Made by a program: the position numbers and the translations under genes
Notes under the pieces: generated by a model
Seen by the model: the letters and a program-made list of their open reading frames with translations, nothing else
Told to the model about the DNA's origin: nothing
The model's database searches: none
In this document: one piece after another, positions 10,650 to 19,125 of the stretch
How the letters are laid out: each line of letters opens with the position of its first letter
Position numbering within the stretch: position 1 is the stretch's first letter
Source of the DNA: Bacillota bacterium
GTDB lineage: Bacteria > Bacillota > Negativicutes > Sporomusales > CTSoil-080
Reading direction: 5' to 3'
Length of the DNA: 64,000 bases
Assembly (NCBI GenBank): GCA_017889635.1
Contig: JAGGAC010000004.1
Span: 1 to 64,000 of the forward strand

Positions 10650-11315
10650 TTAATTTCGCTTCTTTCGTTTTCGCCACCATAGCCAACCGTAAATTGCTAT
10701 TACTCCCAAAACAAGTGCAATCAATCTATATCCATGTTGTCCTAAATAGACAATATCATGCCCGATTAGGACTTTTATTACTACTGGCGGCAACTTACCA
10801 ATCAAAGTCGCCAACAAAAAATCCCGCACGCTAATCCGACTGATAGCTGCTACTGCAGTAATAATCCCAGACGGAGCCAACGGCAACAATCGAGCTATAA
10901 GGAGAGCACTAAAACCATTTGTGGCGCTATAATCATCAACCTGTTTAAGATACCTGCTTTTAGCAATCCATCCTTCCACACTGTTACGAAAGAAATAGCG
11001 CACAAGAACAAATGCAACAACTGCACCAATAAATTCGCCAGCCCAGGAAATGATAATCCCCCAAAAGAGACCATAGACAATGCCAGCTGCCCCAGATAAA
11101 ATCATGAATGGAAATACAATCGTAAAAGTCATTATAACAAAGAGAATTATGGTAACTAAAATTCCACTTGTTCCAAAAGAACGAAGGTATTCTGCCAGTG
11201 CCTCAATATCACCGTGTTCGATTATACTGTATGAATGCTGAAAAAACGCTGGTTGCCACCAGTATGCCAAACCAGCCAAACCAATAATAACTAACCAGCC
11301 CCAAATTTTACCCAT
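10650..11315 (-). CDS. TVP38/TMEM64 family (VTT domain) membrane protein
   Basis: A 221-residue integral membrane protein with about six hydrophobic segments and a basic C-terminal tail (RKRKKRN). The central FPFMILSGAAGIVYG and the following GEFIGAVVAFVLVRYFFR mark the VTT/SNARE-associated domain shared with DedA and TVP38 proteins. These are thought to act as lipid scramblases or transporters, but its cargo cannot be inferred. ATG 11315 follows AAGGAAG. It has its own terminator. Confidence 0.82.
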   Translation of the reverse strand: MGKIWGWLVIIGLAGLAYWWQPAFFQHSYSIIEHGDIEALAEYLRSFGTSGILVTIILFVIMTFTIVFPFMILSGAAGIVYGLFWGIIISWAGEFIGAVVAFVLVRYFFRNSVEGWIAKSRYLKQVDDYSATNGFSALLIARLLPLAPSGIITAVAAISRISVRDFLLATLIGKLPPVVIKVLIGHDIVYLGQHGYRLIALVLGVIAIYGWLWWRKRKKRN

Positions 11316-11395
11316 ATACTTTCTTCCTTTAAAACCTGATTTTCACATATGGACATAGCATACTAAATTTAGCGAAAAAAGGCAACCACAAAAAA

Positions 11396-11415
11396 ACAGC
11401 ACTTAATAGTGCTGT
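11396..11415 (-). terminator. Terminator overlapping the stop of the 64-residue gene
   Basis: The 7-base arms ACAGCAC and GTGCTGT form a hairpin followed, on the minus strand, by seven T. The stem begins at the last base of the stop codon of the gene at 11415. Confidence 0.75.
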
Positions 11416-11609
11416 CACTCAATCTCGCCCAGAAATATTTCGCACGACCCACCTAGCCAATGAACACAGTCTGGGCACCGTCTTAGGTAACGTTCCGGTG
11501 ACACATTGATAAGTGAGTAGCCATACCCCATGGCATTAATAATATGCTCAAACTCGCCGCATTCCCTCGCAATGTCTTGAACCTGTTTCTCGCTAAATTT
11601 TTCTTCCAT
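11415..11609 (-). CDS. Small Cys-containing hypothetical protein
   Basis: A 64-residue soluble protein with a helical first half and a C-terminal cysteine cluster CPDC-x6-C, plus one earlier Cys (RECGEF). The spacing suggests a small metal or disulfide site, but I do not recognise the family. It has a good promoter (11631-11659) and its own terminator, which supports a real gene. The ribosome binding site (TTAGGAA) is weak and close to the ATG. Confidence 0.55.
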   Translation of the reverse strand: MEEKFSEKQVQDIARECGEFEHIINAMGYGYSLINVSPERYLRRCPDCVHWLGGSCEIFLGEIE

Positions 11610-11630
11610 TTCCTAACACCATCCCAGTCG

Positions 11631-11659
11631 ATAATAATATTATTGTTTCCGAAATGCAA
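11631..11659 (-). promoter_or_regulatory. Promoter of the 64-residue gene
   Basis: Minus strand: TTGCAT (11659-11654), a 17-base spacer, and TATTAT (11636-11631), 22 bases upstream of the start codon. It lies downstream of recG, so the small gene is transcribed separately. Confidence 0.6.
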
Positions 11660-11702
11660 AACAATATAAACCTAATATTGTACTGATGGCGCGTATTTAA
11701 AA

Positions 11703-13751
11703 TTAATTATTGCGTATCATCCCAAAATAATTGCCAAAACGTTCGGTCAGAATTGGTTGAACGATAGCAAATTGTTCGCTGTCAACTACGGTTTGCTTGG
11801 CTGCTTTTCTTGCTTCAAGTAAAATATCGGTGTCATGAACAATATCAGCAATTTTCAGATCAGGCAGCCCATGTTGCCTCATGCCAAAAAACTGCCCTGG
11901 TCCTCGTAAGAGCAAATCTTTTTCAGCCAGTTCAAAACCATCGTCCACCTTTACCATGATATCCAATCGTTCTCTGGTTTCGGTATTTTCATTATCGGAT
12001 AATAAAATACAGTAGGATTGGTGTTCACCTCTCCCGATACGTCCGCGCAACTGGTGAAGTTGGGCCAGACCAAACCGATCGGCTCCTTCTATCACCATAA
12101 CACTGGCATTGGGTACATTAACTCCCACCTCAATAACAGTAGTTGCCACCAACACTTTTGTATCACCAGCGTAGAAGGCACTCATCACCCGGTCTTTTTC
12201 CTGGGATTTCATTTTACCATGAACAAGTTCGCAGGATATATTGGAAAAATGTGTCGCGGTCATCTGTTCGTACATTTGAATAGCAGATTTAGCCTCGAAC
12301 TTTTCCGATTCATCAACCAAAGGACATACCACATAGGCCTGACGCCCCGCATTCACTTCTTTGACTATAAAATTGTATACCCGTTGCCGCATTTCACTAC
12401 CTACGGAGTATGTCTTGATCGGCTTGCGTCCTGGAGGTAACTCACGGATAACCGAAACATCTAAATCGCCGTATACAGTTAGAGCCATGGTTCGGGGAAT
12501 GGGAGTCGCTGTCATAACCAAAACATCAGGCATCTTCCCTTTGGCCTGAAAGCTGGCACGCTGACGTACGCCAAAGCGATGTTGTTCGTCAGTTATAACC
12601 AGACCAAGCTGTTTAAATTCAACGTCATCTTGAATAAGAGCGTGTGTCCCTATCACTATATCCACTAGACCGTCCCTAAGACGCGACAAAACCTCCTGCC
12701 TGATGCGGCGCGTCAATTTGCCGGTAAGTACTGCCAGCCTAATACCTAACGGCGCCATTAACTCGGCCAGTGTATGATAATGCTGGTCTGCCAATATCTC
12801 GGTCGGAGCCATCATTGCACCCTGGTAACCATTTTCCACTGCTTTAGCCAAAGCAATTGCCGCTAGCACCGTTTTACCCGAGCCGACATCCCCTTGTATA
12901 AGTCGCTGCATAGGAACAACATCCTCCATGTCAACTTTGATATCGTTTAGCGCTTCCTGCTGATCACTCGTAAGTGTAAACGGTAAACCAGCTATCATTT
13001 TGGTTACTCTTTCACCGTCGACAGCATACTTAATGCCACTCCCATATTTCTGGCTTTTCATTTTTAAATTTAGCAAACCGCATTGTAATAGATACAACTC
13101 TTCAAAAACCAAGCGTTTTCGCGCTTCATTAAGAGACTCTTGATCTGGAGGAAAGTGAATATTATTAAGCGCCAAACGGCGCTCACTCAGTCCGAACTCG
13201 CTTATAATGTCAGGTGACAAAAAATCGCCAGGCGCACCGAAATCGTCAAGTGCTTGACGGATAAGTATTCTAAGCCAACGCTGACCAATATTTTCACAAG
13301 CCGGATATATAGGAACTATCCTACCGGTATGTAAAAGATCCGAACCGTCCATAACCTCCACTTCGGGGTGAGATATCTGGATCTGTCCGAACCTGCGCTC
13401 TACTTTGCCAGAGACAATTAAATCAACACCAGGTCTAAACCACTTTTTCACATATGGTTGATTAAACCAAACCAGTTGCGCTGAACCACTCTTATCCTGT
13501 ACAGTTACTTTAGTAATAGTAAGACCGCGCCGTGGTTTAGATTCTTGACAGTTAACAATGGTTGCTTGGAAAGTATCAACACTGTCATTAGTTAAAAGGC
13601 TAACGGATTTCAGCTGACTACGATCTTCATAACGCCGTGGGTAATGCTCCAATAGATCCCTGACAGTAAAAATATTAAGCTTAGCAAGTAAAGCAGCCTT
13701 TGCCGGTCCCACACCTTTAATATATTTTATGTTGGCCACCCAATTTTGCAA
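11703..13751 (-). CDS. recG: ATP-dependent DNA helicase RecG
   Basis: Branched-DNA helicase that remodels stalled replication forks and recombination intermediates. The wedge/OB domain is at about residues 50-165, followed by superfamily 2 motifs: Walker A GDVGSGKT, MMAPTEILA, the DEQH box in VITDEQHRFGV, TATPIPRT, and motif VI QLRGRIGRG. The length of about 680 residues is normal. The TTG at 13751 has AGGTG 6 bases upstream and yields MQNWVANIKYIKGVGP, so I prefer it over the GTG three codons earlier, which lacks a site. Confidence 0.95.
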   Translation of the reverse strand: MQNWVANIKYIKGVGPAKAALLAKLNIFTVRDLLEHYPRRYEDRSQLKSVSLLTNDSVDTFQATIVNCQESKPRRGLTITKVTVQDKSGSAQLVWFNQPYVKKWFRPGVDLIVSGKVERRFGQIQISHPEVEVMDGSDLLHTGRIVPIYPACENIGQRWLRILIRQALDDFGAPGDFLSPDIISEFGLSERRLALNNIHFPPDQESLNEARKRLVFEELYLLQCGLLNLKMKSQKYGSGIKYAVDGERVTKMIAGLPFTLTSDQQEALNDIKVDMEDVVPMQRLIQGDVGSGKTVLAAIALAKAVENGYQGAMMAPTEILADQHYHTLAELMAPLGIRLAVLTGKLTRRIRQEVLSRLRDGLVDIVIGTHALIQDDVEFKQLGLVITDEQHRFGVRQRASFQAKGKMPDVLVMTATPIPRTMALTVYGDLDVSVIRELPPGRKPIKTYSVGSEMRQRVYNFIVKEVNAGRQAYVVCPLVDESEKFEAKSAIQMYEQMTATHFSNISCELVHGKMKSQEKDRVMSAFYAGDTKVLVATTVIEVGVNVPNASVMVIEGADRFGLAQLHQLRGRIGRGEHQSYCILLSDNENTETRERLDIMVKVDDGFELAEKDLLLRGPGQFFGMRQHGLPDLKIADIVHDTDILLEARKAAKQTVVDSEQFAIVQPILTERFGNYFGMIRNN

Positions 13752-13849
13752 ATTTATCACCTCATCACAGCAAGGATTACCTAGTGATTCGTTAATCCTA
13801 ATACATACAGCAAATAAATCTTCATAGAATAAAGCAGAAAGCTTTCCTA

Positions 13850-14035
13850 TTAAAGTTTATTTAATTCCTTTAATAACTCTTCTACCTTAACAGCATGCAT
13901 TCTAGCCGCATTAGCGACTGTCTCTGTAGCCGACCCCATACAGCCTACACAACTCATACCATAGGCTGTAAAAATCTCTCTTGCTTTGGGACAGAGACGC
14001 AGAACTTCGATCAACGGCGTATCTTTCGTAATCAT
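13850..14035 (-). CDS. DUF1858 domain protein
   Basis: A 61-residue protein consisting of one DUF1858 domain: MITKDTPLIEVLRLCPKA, then a helix ending in YGMSCVGCMG, with the CxxC typical of the family. Such proteins often occur near redox or iron-sulfur proteins; its exact role is unknown. I chose ATG 14035, with AGGAGG 8 bases upstream. A second ATG at 14074 with GAAGGAG 13 bases away would add 13 residues that do not fit the domain. It is divergent from rpmB. Confidence 0.75.
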   Translation of the reverse strand: MITKDTPLIEVLRLCPKAREIFTAYGMSCVGCMGSATETVANAARMHAVKVEELLKELNKL

Positions 14036-14141
14036 TTGACAACCTCCTACGATGTTATCACTTTCTTTTTCCATCTTTATGCCGAAACTCCTTCCGTTGT
14101 ACCATACTCTTAATTATCTCGCCAATTTATCATTCCAGGCC

Positions 14142-14170
14142 TTGCATCAGCTAGACTGATATGGTAGAAT
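14142..14170 (+). promoter_or_regulatory. rpmB promoter
   Basis: TTGCAT (14142-14147), a 17-base spacer and TAGAAT (14165-14170), with rpmB starting 55 bases downstream after a strong AAAGGAGGTGG ribosome binding site. Confidence 0.7.
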
Positions 14171-14224
14171 ATTAACGTTATTGTGGCAAGAGTTTCTTGT
14201 CCTTCGTTAAAGGAGGTGGAATAA

Positions 14225-14416
14225 ATGGCCAATGTTTGCACTGTTTGTGGAAAAGGTGAGCGTAGCGGATTCAATGTCAGCCACTCGCACTTGAAAACCA
14301 AACGCACTTGGAAGCCCAACATCCAAAAAGTCAAAGCCGTGGTAGAGGGTGAAATAAAAAAGATTAATATTTGTACCCGTTGCCTCCGCTCCGGTAAAGT
14401 ACAACGTGCGATGTAA
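14225..14416 (+). CDS. rpmB: 50S ribosomal protein L28
   Basis: A 63-residue ribosomal protein. It begins MANVCTVCGKG and carries the CxxC near the N-terminus and a second CTRC pair (ICTRCLRSGKV), so this is the zinc-binding form. The NVSHSHLKTKRTWKPN segment is the L28 signature. It has its own promoter and terminator. Confidence 0.97.
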   Translation: MANVCTVCGKGERSGFNVSHSHLKTKRTWKPNIQKVKAVVEGEIKKINICTRCLRSGKVQRAM

Positions 14417-14421
14417 CAGCA

Positions 14422-14459
14422 AATAAGGTACGGCGAAAGCCTTGTGCCTTATTTTTTTT
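14422..14459 (+). terminator. rpmB terminator
   Basis: A ten-base stem with a GAAA-capped inner stem, followed by eight T, starts 6 bases after the rpmB stop. Confidence 0.85.
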
Positions 14460-14475
14460 GTATCCATTAACAATA

Positions 14476-14512
14476 AAAGGCGGCTTTCTCGATCTTAAAG
14501 AGAGCCGCCTTT
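14476..14512 (-). terminator. hslO terminator
   Basis: A 14-base GC-rich inverted repeat (AAAGGCGGCT arms), flanked by A/T tracts, 22 bases after the hslO stop. The symmetry means it could also back up the rpmB terminator. Confidence 0.75.
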
Positions 14513-14533
14513 ATCGTTTCTAGTTATCACTTG

Positions 14534-15409
14534 TTAAACTTGCGTTGGAAAGGCTTGCTCAAGTAGCCTTTTAAGCTGCGTGCGATCAAAATTGTATTTT
14601 TCGCCACAGAAATGACAAATGATTTCAGCCTCACCCTGCTCTACCATACCACTCAATTCTTCTGGGCCTAGGCTAACCAACATATTTTCTACCCTCGCAG
14701 TAGAACACTGACAATAGAATGCTAAGTTTGAAGAATCAAAAACCTTAGCCGACATACCGGCAAAAATTTGCTTGAGAATAGCGTTAGCGTCGCTACCCTG
14801 ATTAACAAGTTCTGATACTGGTGGCAGCGCCGCCAAATTTTTTTCTACCACCGCCAATACTTCATCTTCAGCACCAGGCATAGCTTGCACCAAAAATCCG
14901 CCAGCGGCTGCGACACTCAAATCAGAGTTAACTAAAACTCCTAATGCCACAGTAGATGGCGTCTGCTCAGAAACAAGTAGATAGTTAGCAACATCTTCGG
15001 CTATCTCACCGCTAATCAACGGTGCACTGCCAGTAAAAGGCTGCTTTAACCCAGTAAAGCGACGAACAAAAACGTTTCCAATTCCCACAGCGCTGCCCAC
15101 ATCAAGTTTTCTGCTTACAAGCGGCAAATCAACCTGAGGGTTTTCTACATACCCACGAACGGTTCCCTGAGAATTAGCGTCAGCTACTACTGTTCCTAAT
15201 GGACCGTCACCAGAAATACGTATCGTAATTGCTTCTTCAGTTTTTAAGTCAGCCGCCAATAATAGCGCCGCTGTCATCGTCCTCCCCAGCGCTGCAGTCC
15301 CCACCGGATAACAATCGTGTCTTCGCCGCGCCTCCTCCACCAAATTGGTAGTTACAGCCGCGAATGCCCGTACTCCAGAAACAGTAGCTCTTGCCAAATG
15401 ATCGCTCAT
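14534..15409 (-). CDS. hslO: Hsp33 redox-regulated chaperone
   Basis: A 291-residue cytosolic holdase that switches on under oxidative stress when its zinc-bound cysteines form disulfides. The C-terminal redox centre is complete: CQC near residue 240 and CHFC near residue 270 (CxC-x27 to 32-CxxC). The N-terminal SDHLARATVSG and the DGPLGTVVADA segment are family hallmarks. ATG 15409 follows GGAGGAG by 2 to 5 bases. Confidence 0.96.
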   Translation of the reverse strand: MSDHLARATVSGVRAFAAVTTNLVEEARRRHDCYPVGTAALGRTMTAALLLAADLKTEEAITIRISGDGPLGTVVADANSQGTVRGYVENPQVDLPLVSRKLDVGSAVGIGNVFVRRFTGLKQPFTGSAPLISGEIAEDVANYLLVSEQTPSTVALGVLVNSDLSVAAAGGFLVQAMPGAEDEVLAVVEKNLAALPPVSELVNQGSDANAILKQIFAGMSAKVFDSSNLAFYCQCSTARVENMLVSLGPEELSGMVEQGEAEIICHFCGEKYNFDRTQLKRLLEQAFPTQV

Positions 15410-15468
15410 AACTCCTCCTACATCAAATCGATATTTAATTGTTATTCAACTGCAGTCAATCTATAAAA

Positions 15469-15497
15469 AGTATAAGACTTACGAAAGTCAAAGTAAA
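15469..15497 (-). promoter_or_regulatory. hslO promoter
   Basis: Minus strand: TTTACT (15497-15492), a 17-base spacer and TATACT (15474-15469), 60 bases upstream of hslO. A second -35-like TTGACT lies within the spacer. Confidence 0.5.
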
Positions 15498-15526
15498 GTT
15501 CCATATGTCAGATTTAGCACAGTTAC

Positions 15527-15576
15527 AAAAAAGATAACTGCCTTGGAAAATTGTTTACCAAGACAGTTATCTTTTG
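15527..15576 (-). terminator. Terminator of the OFA transporter gene
   Basis: Arms of 18 bases (15529-15546 with 15558-15575, one mismatch) contain the AAAAGATAACTG/CAGTTATCTTTT match and are bounded by A and T tracts, so the hairpin ends the transcript of the gene at 15638. Confidence 0.8.
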
Positions 15577-15637
15577 TATGCTATGCAAAAACGATGCAAA
15601 TCGAATGATTTAATTCCTGCAAACCTCAAGTCAAATC

Positions 15638-16921
15638 TTACATATTGGCCATTTCAATAGCTGTACGCTGCTCTTTCGATACCAGAGCCGCAATAATCCC
15701 TAGTACGCTAACCACAGCTACAATCGCGAAAGATATATGGTACGTTCCGCTAGTTTTCAGCGCATAGGATCCAATCATAACGCCAAATGCCCCAACGAAA
15801 TTACTGACGCTAGTCCAAGTAGCTGCCACCTTGCCAATTACTTCCGGTGAAAAGCTCTTGACAGCAAAATACTGGTTGCCTACTGCAGTAAATGGGTTGA
15901 CAAAGCCAGCCGCTAATAACCATACTGTGAGCACAGCAGGATTGCTATAGATCGAATGTAACAATATTCCGTTAAAAAAGATTAAATTGCATACAAACCC
16001 GGCTATTACCAATACTCCTGACTTTCCCTTAAAAACTTTGTCAATGACAAGCCCGCCAATAAATATACCAAACAAGACACCAACCCACGTACCAGAAGAA
16101 AATTGTCCCGCGGCTTCAGGTCCATAGCCAACACCAACAGGCGGCTCTACAGCCAAATACCCTGGACTCAGATCATTAAATGCATTGTTTGCCCAAACGC
16201 TGAGCGCCATAACTGCCAGACCAAGCCAGAAGGCCGGATTATGCTTAATAACCTGCCAAAAATCACCTTCAGAAGTGGCATCACCAGACGACTCCACATG
16301 ACTATTTGGCGCCTGATAATTTTTCGCAGCAATTGATACAGCAAGAATAAACAAAAAACCAACTAGCAAAATAGTTGACATCCAAGCTATCCCGACTTGC
16401 CAACTACCAGCGCGTTGAACAAGTGCCGGCCCAAGGATAAACCCGCATATTGCCCCCAACATAGTAAGAGCGTTTAAACCCAGTGCCAAGCCCCGCTCCT
16501 TCTCTGAGAACCAAAGTGATACTACTGGGTTAATAACGATCAGGCCAACCGCTCCTCCCAAGGCCGTTAATACCCGTAGAAAAACCACACCATCATAACT
16601 ATGCCCAATAAAGGGATAAGCAGTATTGGCAACAATAAGCACTGCCATACTGCCTACCATTACCTTAAATACGCCAAACTTGTCCAGAAGATATCCTGCG
16701 ATCATAACTCCTACAGCAGTGGAAAAAATATTGAGTCCCATGATGCCAAAGGATGCCGTGCCAATATCTACGCCGAGATCTTTGGCGATTACTCCCATTA
16801 ACGGAGCTACAGCCAAACCAGTCATCATTGAAAAAATCATCATTAGTATCCCTGAAGCTAATACAAACCACCTAAAAGTCGGATATTTCTCCGAATTACA
16901 ACAATTATCTTTGCTACTCAT
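15638..16921 (-). CDS. OFA-type MFS transporter
   Basis: A 427-residue major facilitator with 12 predicted membrane helices. The helix 1 segment GILMMIFSMMTGLAVAPLMG, the GYLLDKFGVFKV loop (motif A-like) and the FSEKERGLALG loop after helix 4 fit the oxalate/formate antiporter family, which mostly moves small carboxylates. A Cys/Asn-rich N-terminus (SSKDNCCNSEKY) precedes the first helix. The gene is next to a VOC protein and a zinc alcohol dehydrogenase, so import of a small organic acid or related compound is plausible; the substrate is unknown. ATG 16921 has AAGGA about 10 bases upstream. Confidence 0.82.
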   Translation of the reverse strand: MSSKDNCCNSEKYPTFRWFVLASGILMMIFSMMTGLAVAPLMGVIAKDLGVDIGTASFGIMGLNIFSTAVGVMIAGYLLDKFGVFKVMVGSMAVLIVANTAYPFIGHSYDGVVFLRVLTALGGAVGLIVINPVVSLWFSEKERGLALGLNALTMLGAICGFILGPALVQRAGSWQVGIAWMSTILLVGFLFILAVSIAAKNYQAPNSHVESSGDATSEGDFWQVIKHNPAFWLGLAVMALSVWANNAFNDLSPGYLAVEPPVGVGYGPEAAGQFSSGTWVGVLFGIFIGGLVIDKVFKGKSGVLVIAGFVCNLIFFNGILLHSIYSNPAVLTVWLLAAGFVNPFTAVGNQYFAVKSFSPEVIGKVAATWTSVSNFVGAFGVMIGSYALKTSGTYHISFAIVAVVSVLGIIAALVSKEQRTAIEMANM

Positions 16922-17258
16922 CTGCCTAATTCCTTTCGTTACTATAAAACCGCACTTCGCTATCTAATCCTTGCGGTTCATATTACATAAATTACCATAA
17001 ATGAACGGTATTTTGTTCACACTTATACGCCATTTACATTGGTTAAAAATTTAAGCCATAAAACAAACTGCCATAAGCATTGTTGCCTCTGGCAGTTTGC
17101 CATAATCCACTATCTCTATCTGGTGCTTATATAGCCCCTGTATTGCTGAAGATGGTCAGATTCTGGTCGATCCAAGAGGAATTCACAGACAAAACCTATA
17201 AGGTTCATATAAGAAGACTTATCCCACAATTGTAACCCATTTCAACTTACTAAACAGT
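16922..17258. other. Intergenic region with terminator, operator-like repeat and ORF remnant
   Basis: This 337-base gap holds an inverted repeat TGAAC-N8-GTTCA at 17002-17019, upstream of the transporter; a terminator at 17064-17099; and a coding-like open frame at 17116-17241 on the minus strand that looks like a decayed gene end. No RNA gene was seen. Confidence 0.5.
17064..17099 (-). terminator. Terminator after the VOC gene
   Basis: Perfect 10-base arms (CAAACTGCCA / TGGCAGTTTG) followed on the minus strand by TTTT, 160 bases after the VOC stop. Confidence 0.65.
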
Positions 17259-17690
17259 CTATTCTGGTTTTTGGATAAGTTCAATTAAATTTCCGGTATT
17301 ATCCCTGATGAATGATACTAAATCGCCTGCCATCGGGAAAACATCCATAGCTACCTCTGCACCTTTGGTTTTCAAATCAACCATTAGACTGCGGAGATCT
17401 TTTACTTCATAAGCGACATGTTTTGTTCCATGAGTCCGAATATCAAGGTTTGGAGTACGCCGATCTTCTGGCAGCGAAGCAGCTCCTTCTACTTCAAACA
17501 ACTCTATACTAAAATCGCCGAGTTCAAGAAATGCAATCCGTGCAGGCAATTGAGGAACGAAATTATCTGATACAAGTTTGAAACCGAACATTTTTTGATA
17601 CCATGCTATTGAAGCTTCGATATCCGGTACGCTAATTCCCTGATGTAAGGGCTTGATAACAGGTTCTGAACATTTATTACAGTTTGCCAT
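17259..17690 (-). CDS. VOC superfamily protein (glyoxalase/bleomycin-resistance fold)
   Basis: A 143-residue single-unit VOC protein. The paired beta-alpha-beta-beta-beta modules are visible: HQGISVPDIEASIAWYQKMFGF and later HVAYEVKDLRSLMVDLKTKGAE, ending SFIRDNTGNLIELIQ. Candidate metal ligands are His in HQGIS, Glu in FSIELFE, His in TKHVAYE and Glu in LIELIQ, the usual one-His/one-Glu per half pattern. Family roles range from methylmalonyl-CoA epimerase to lactoylglutathione lyase; the substrate is not known. It lies about 100 bases behind the alcohol dehydrogenase, probably in one transcript. ATG 17690 follows GGAGG. Confidence 0.82.
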   Translation of the reverse strand: MANCNKCSEPVIKPLHQGISVPDIEASIAWYQKMFGFKLVSDNFVPQLPARIAFLELGDFSIELFEVEGAASLPEDRRTPNLDIRTHGTKHVAYEVKDLRSLMVDLKTKGAEVAMDVFPMAGDLVSFIRDNTGNLIELIQKPE

Positions 17691-17787
17691 ATCTTTGACT
17701 CCTCCATTTCATTAGGCTATTGCCTTAGAAAATTTTTATTATTGTTTACTGCTCACTCAAAATCTTCATTTAAATGCGTTACGTTAT

Positions 17788-18837
17788 TTAGATATTACCG
17801 TTTGGCATAAGAAGAACACGTGCAAGCTCAAGTTTGCCTGTAGCAAGCTCTTCCAGTTTGTTGATCGCATCATCAAGTGGTGCCTTTAATATGGAATAAG
17901 GCTTGGTGTCCAGCTTACCCATACTAATAAGCGCGAATAGCATCGTAATTTCTTCCTTAGTGTAAGTAAAGGTAAACTTCAAATCATACTGGTAATGACC
18001 TAATGCCGCAGTTACCAACTGATAAGGGCGACCATCGTTACCGATAAGCATTACCTGTCCACTTGGCATACAGAGGTTAATGCAGGTATCGATGGATGAT
18101 GGATGTCCTGCAGCCTCAAAGCAAACCTGAGCGCCATTTGCCTGTGAAAGAAGTTCCTTTGCTTTAGCAATGTCATTCTCATTAGACGGATCAAAAGCAT
18201 AATCCGCACCTACTTCGAGAGCAAGTTTACGTTTAGACTCTAAGGGATCAAATGCGATTAAGTAAGTTGGCCCAGCCATCTTTGCAGCTTGGATAGCAGA
18301 AAGACCGATGGAGCCGCACCCTGATACGACAACACTATCGCCAACCTTCATGTCTGACCGACGAACAGCATGGAACCCAACAGCAAGAACGTCAAAGAGA
18401 ACCGCCTGTTCGAAACTTACATTATCAGGGATTATAAAAAGTTCATTTTGTGGAAATTTTGAAAGGACATATTCAGCATACGCGCCTTGTGTGTTAGGCC
18501 CAATGCCAATTGTATTTGGGAAACCGTTTATGCATGTGTTAGGTTTACCTGAATTGCAGGAATAACATTTGCCGCAATCACCAGGAGGTCCGACAGCTAC
18601 GCGGTCGCCGACCTTAACACAAGTAACGCCTTCGCCTATTTCATCAACATAACCAACTGCTTCGTGGCCAAGAACGAGTTCCCAGTTAAAGATACCTTCC
18701 ATTGAATAAGCATGAACATCAGTACCGCAAATACCACAATATGCAATCTTAACAACAACTTGTCCAGGCCCTGCTTGAGGTTTTGGTATGTCTATAAATT
18801 CCACATTACGTGGACCATGATACTTTACTGCTTTCAT
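17788..18837 (-). CDS. Zinc-dependent alcohol dehydrogenase (sorbitol/threonine dehydrogenase-like)
   Basis: A 349-residue medium-chain dehydrogenase. Catalytic zinc ligands are in CGICGTDVH and GHEAVG; the structural zinc site is four Cys in GDCGKCYSCNSGKPNTC. The nucleotide fold shows SGCGSIGLSAIQ followed by an acidic FDP at the end of the second strand, favouring NAD. Its C-terminal part is typical for polyol, threonine or butanediol dehydrogenases, but the substrate is unknown. ATG 18837 follows AAAGGGGGG by 5 bases; a GTG/ATG-like start 7 codons upstream lacks a site. It is divergent from the LysR gene at 19126, which is the likely regulator. Confidence 0.87.
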   Translation of the reverse strand: MKAVKYHGPRNVEFIDIPKPQAGPGQVVVKIAYCGICGTDVHAYSMEGIFNWELVLGHEAVGYVDEIGEGVTCVKVGDRVAVGPPGDCGKCYSCNSGKPNTCINGFPNTIGIGPNTQGAYAEYVLSKFPQNELFIIPDNVSFEQAVLFDVLAVGFHAVRRSDMKVGDSVVVSGCGSIGLSAIQAAKMAGPTYLIAFDPLESKRKLALEVGADYAFDPSNENDIAKAKELLSQANGAQVCFEAAGHPSSIDTCINLCMPSGQVMLIGNDGRPYQLVTAALGHYQYDLKFTFTYTKEEITMLFALISMGKLDTKPYSILKAPLDDAINKLEELATGKLELARVLLMPNGNI

Positions 18838-19046
18838 AAAATCCCCCCTTTCGCACACAACAAATTTTATTTTAAATAATCTTATAAAATGTTAGCTATT
18901 ATTAATATACCACGTGAAAAAAATTTGTAGAAATATTATTTAGTTCTAACATTTATAATAAATTGTTACAAATTCAATCTGTTATGATTTTTTCGAAATA
19001 TAGTGTTTTTCAGAAAATAATCGGATAAATGTTTGGTCAAAGAATA

Positions 19047-19081
19047 TAATTGTAAGAATTTAATTGTAAGAATTTAATTGT
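19047..19081. repeat. Tandem 14-base repeat in the LysR promoter
   Basis: The unit TAATTGTAAGAATT occurs twice head to tail (19047-19060 and 19061-19074), followed by a third half copy (TAATTGT, 19075-19081). It overlaps the -35 box of the lysR promoter and lies in the divergent gap to the dehydrogenase. Confidence 0.75.
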
Positions 19082-19092
19082 CATACTATAAT
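19064..19092 (+). promoter_or_regulatory. Promoter of the first LysR gene
   Basis: TTGTAA (19064-19069), a 17-base spacer and a perfect TATAAT (19087-19092), 33 bases before ATG 19126. The -35 box sits inside the second tandem repeat. Confidence 0.65.
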
Positions 19093-19125
19093 TGTTTTGA
19101 TAGTTACAATTTCAAAGGAGAAATC

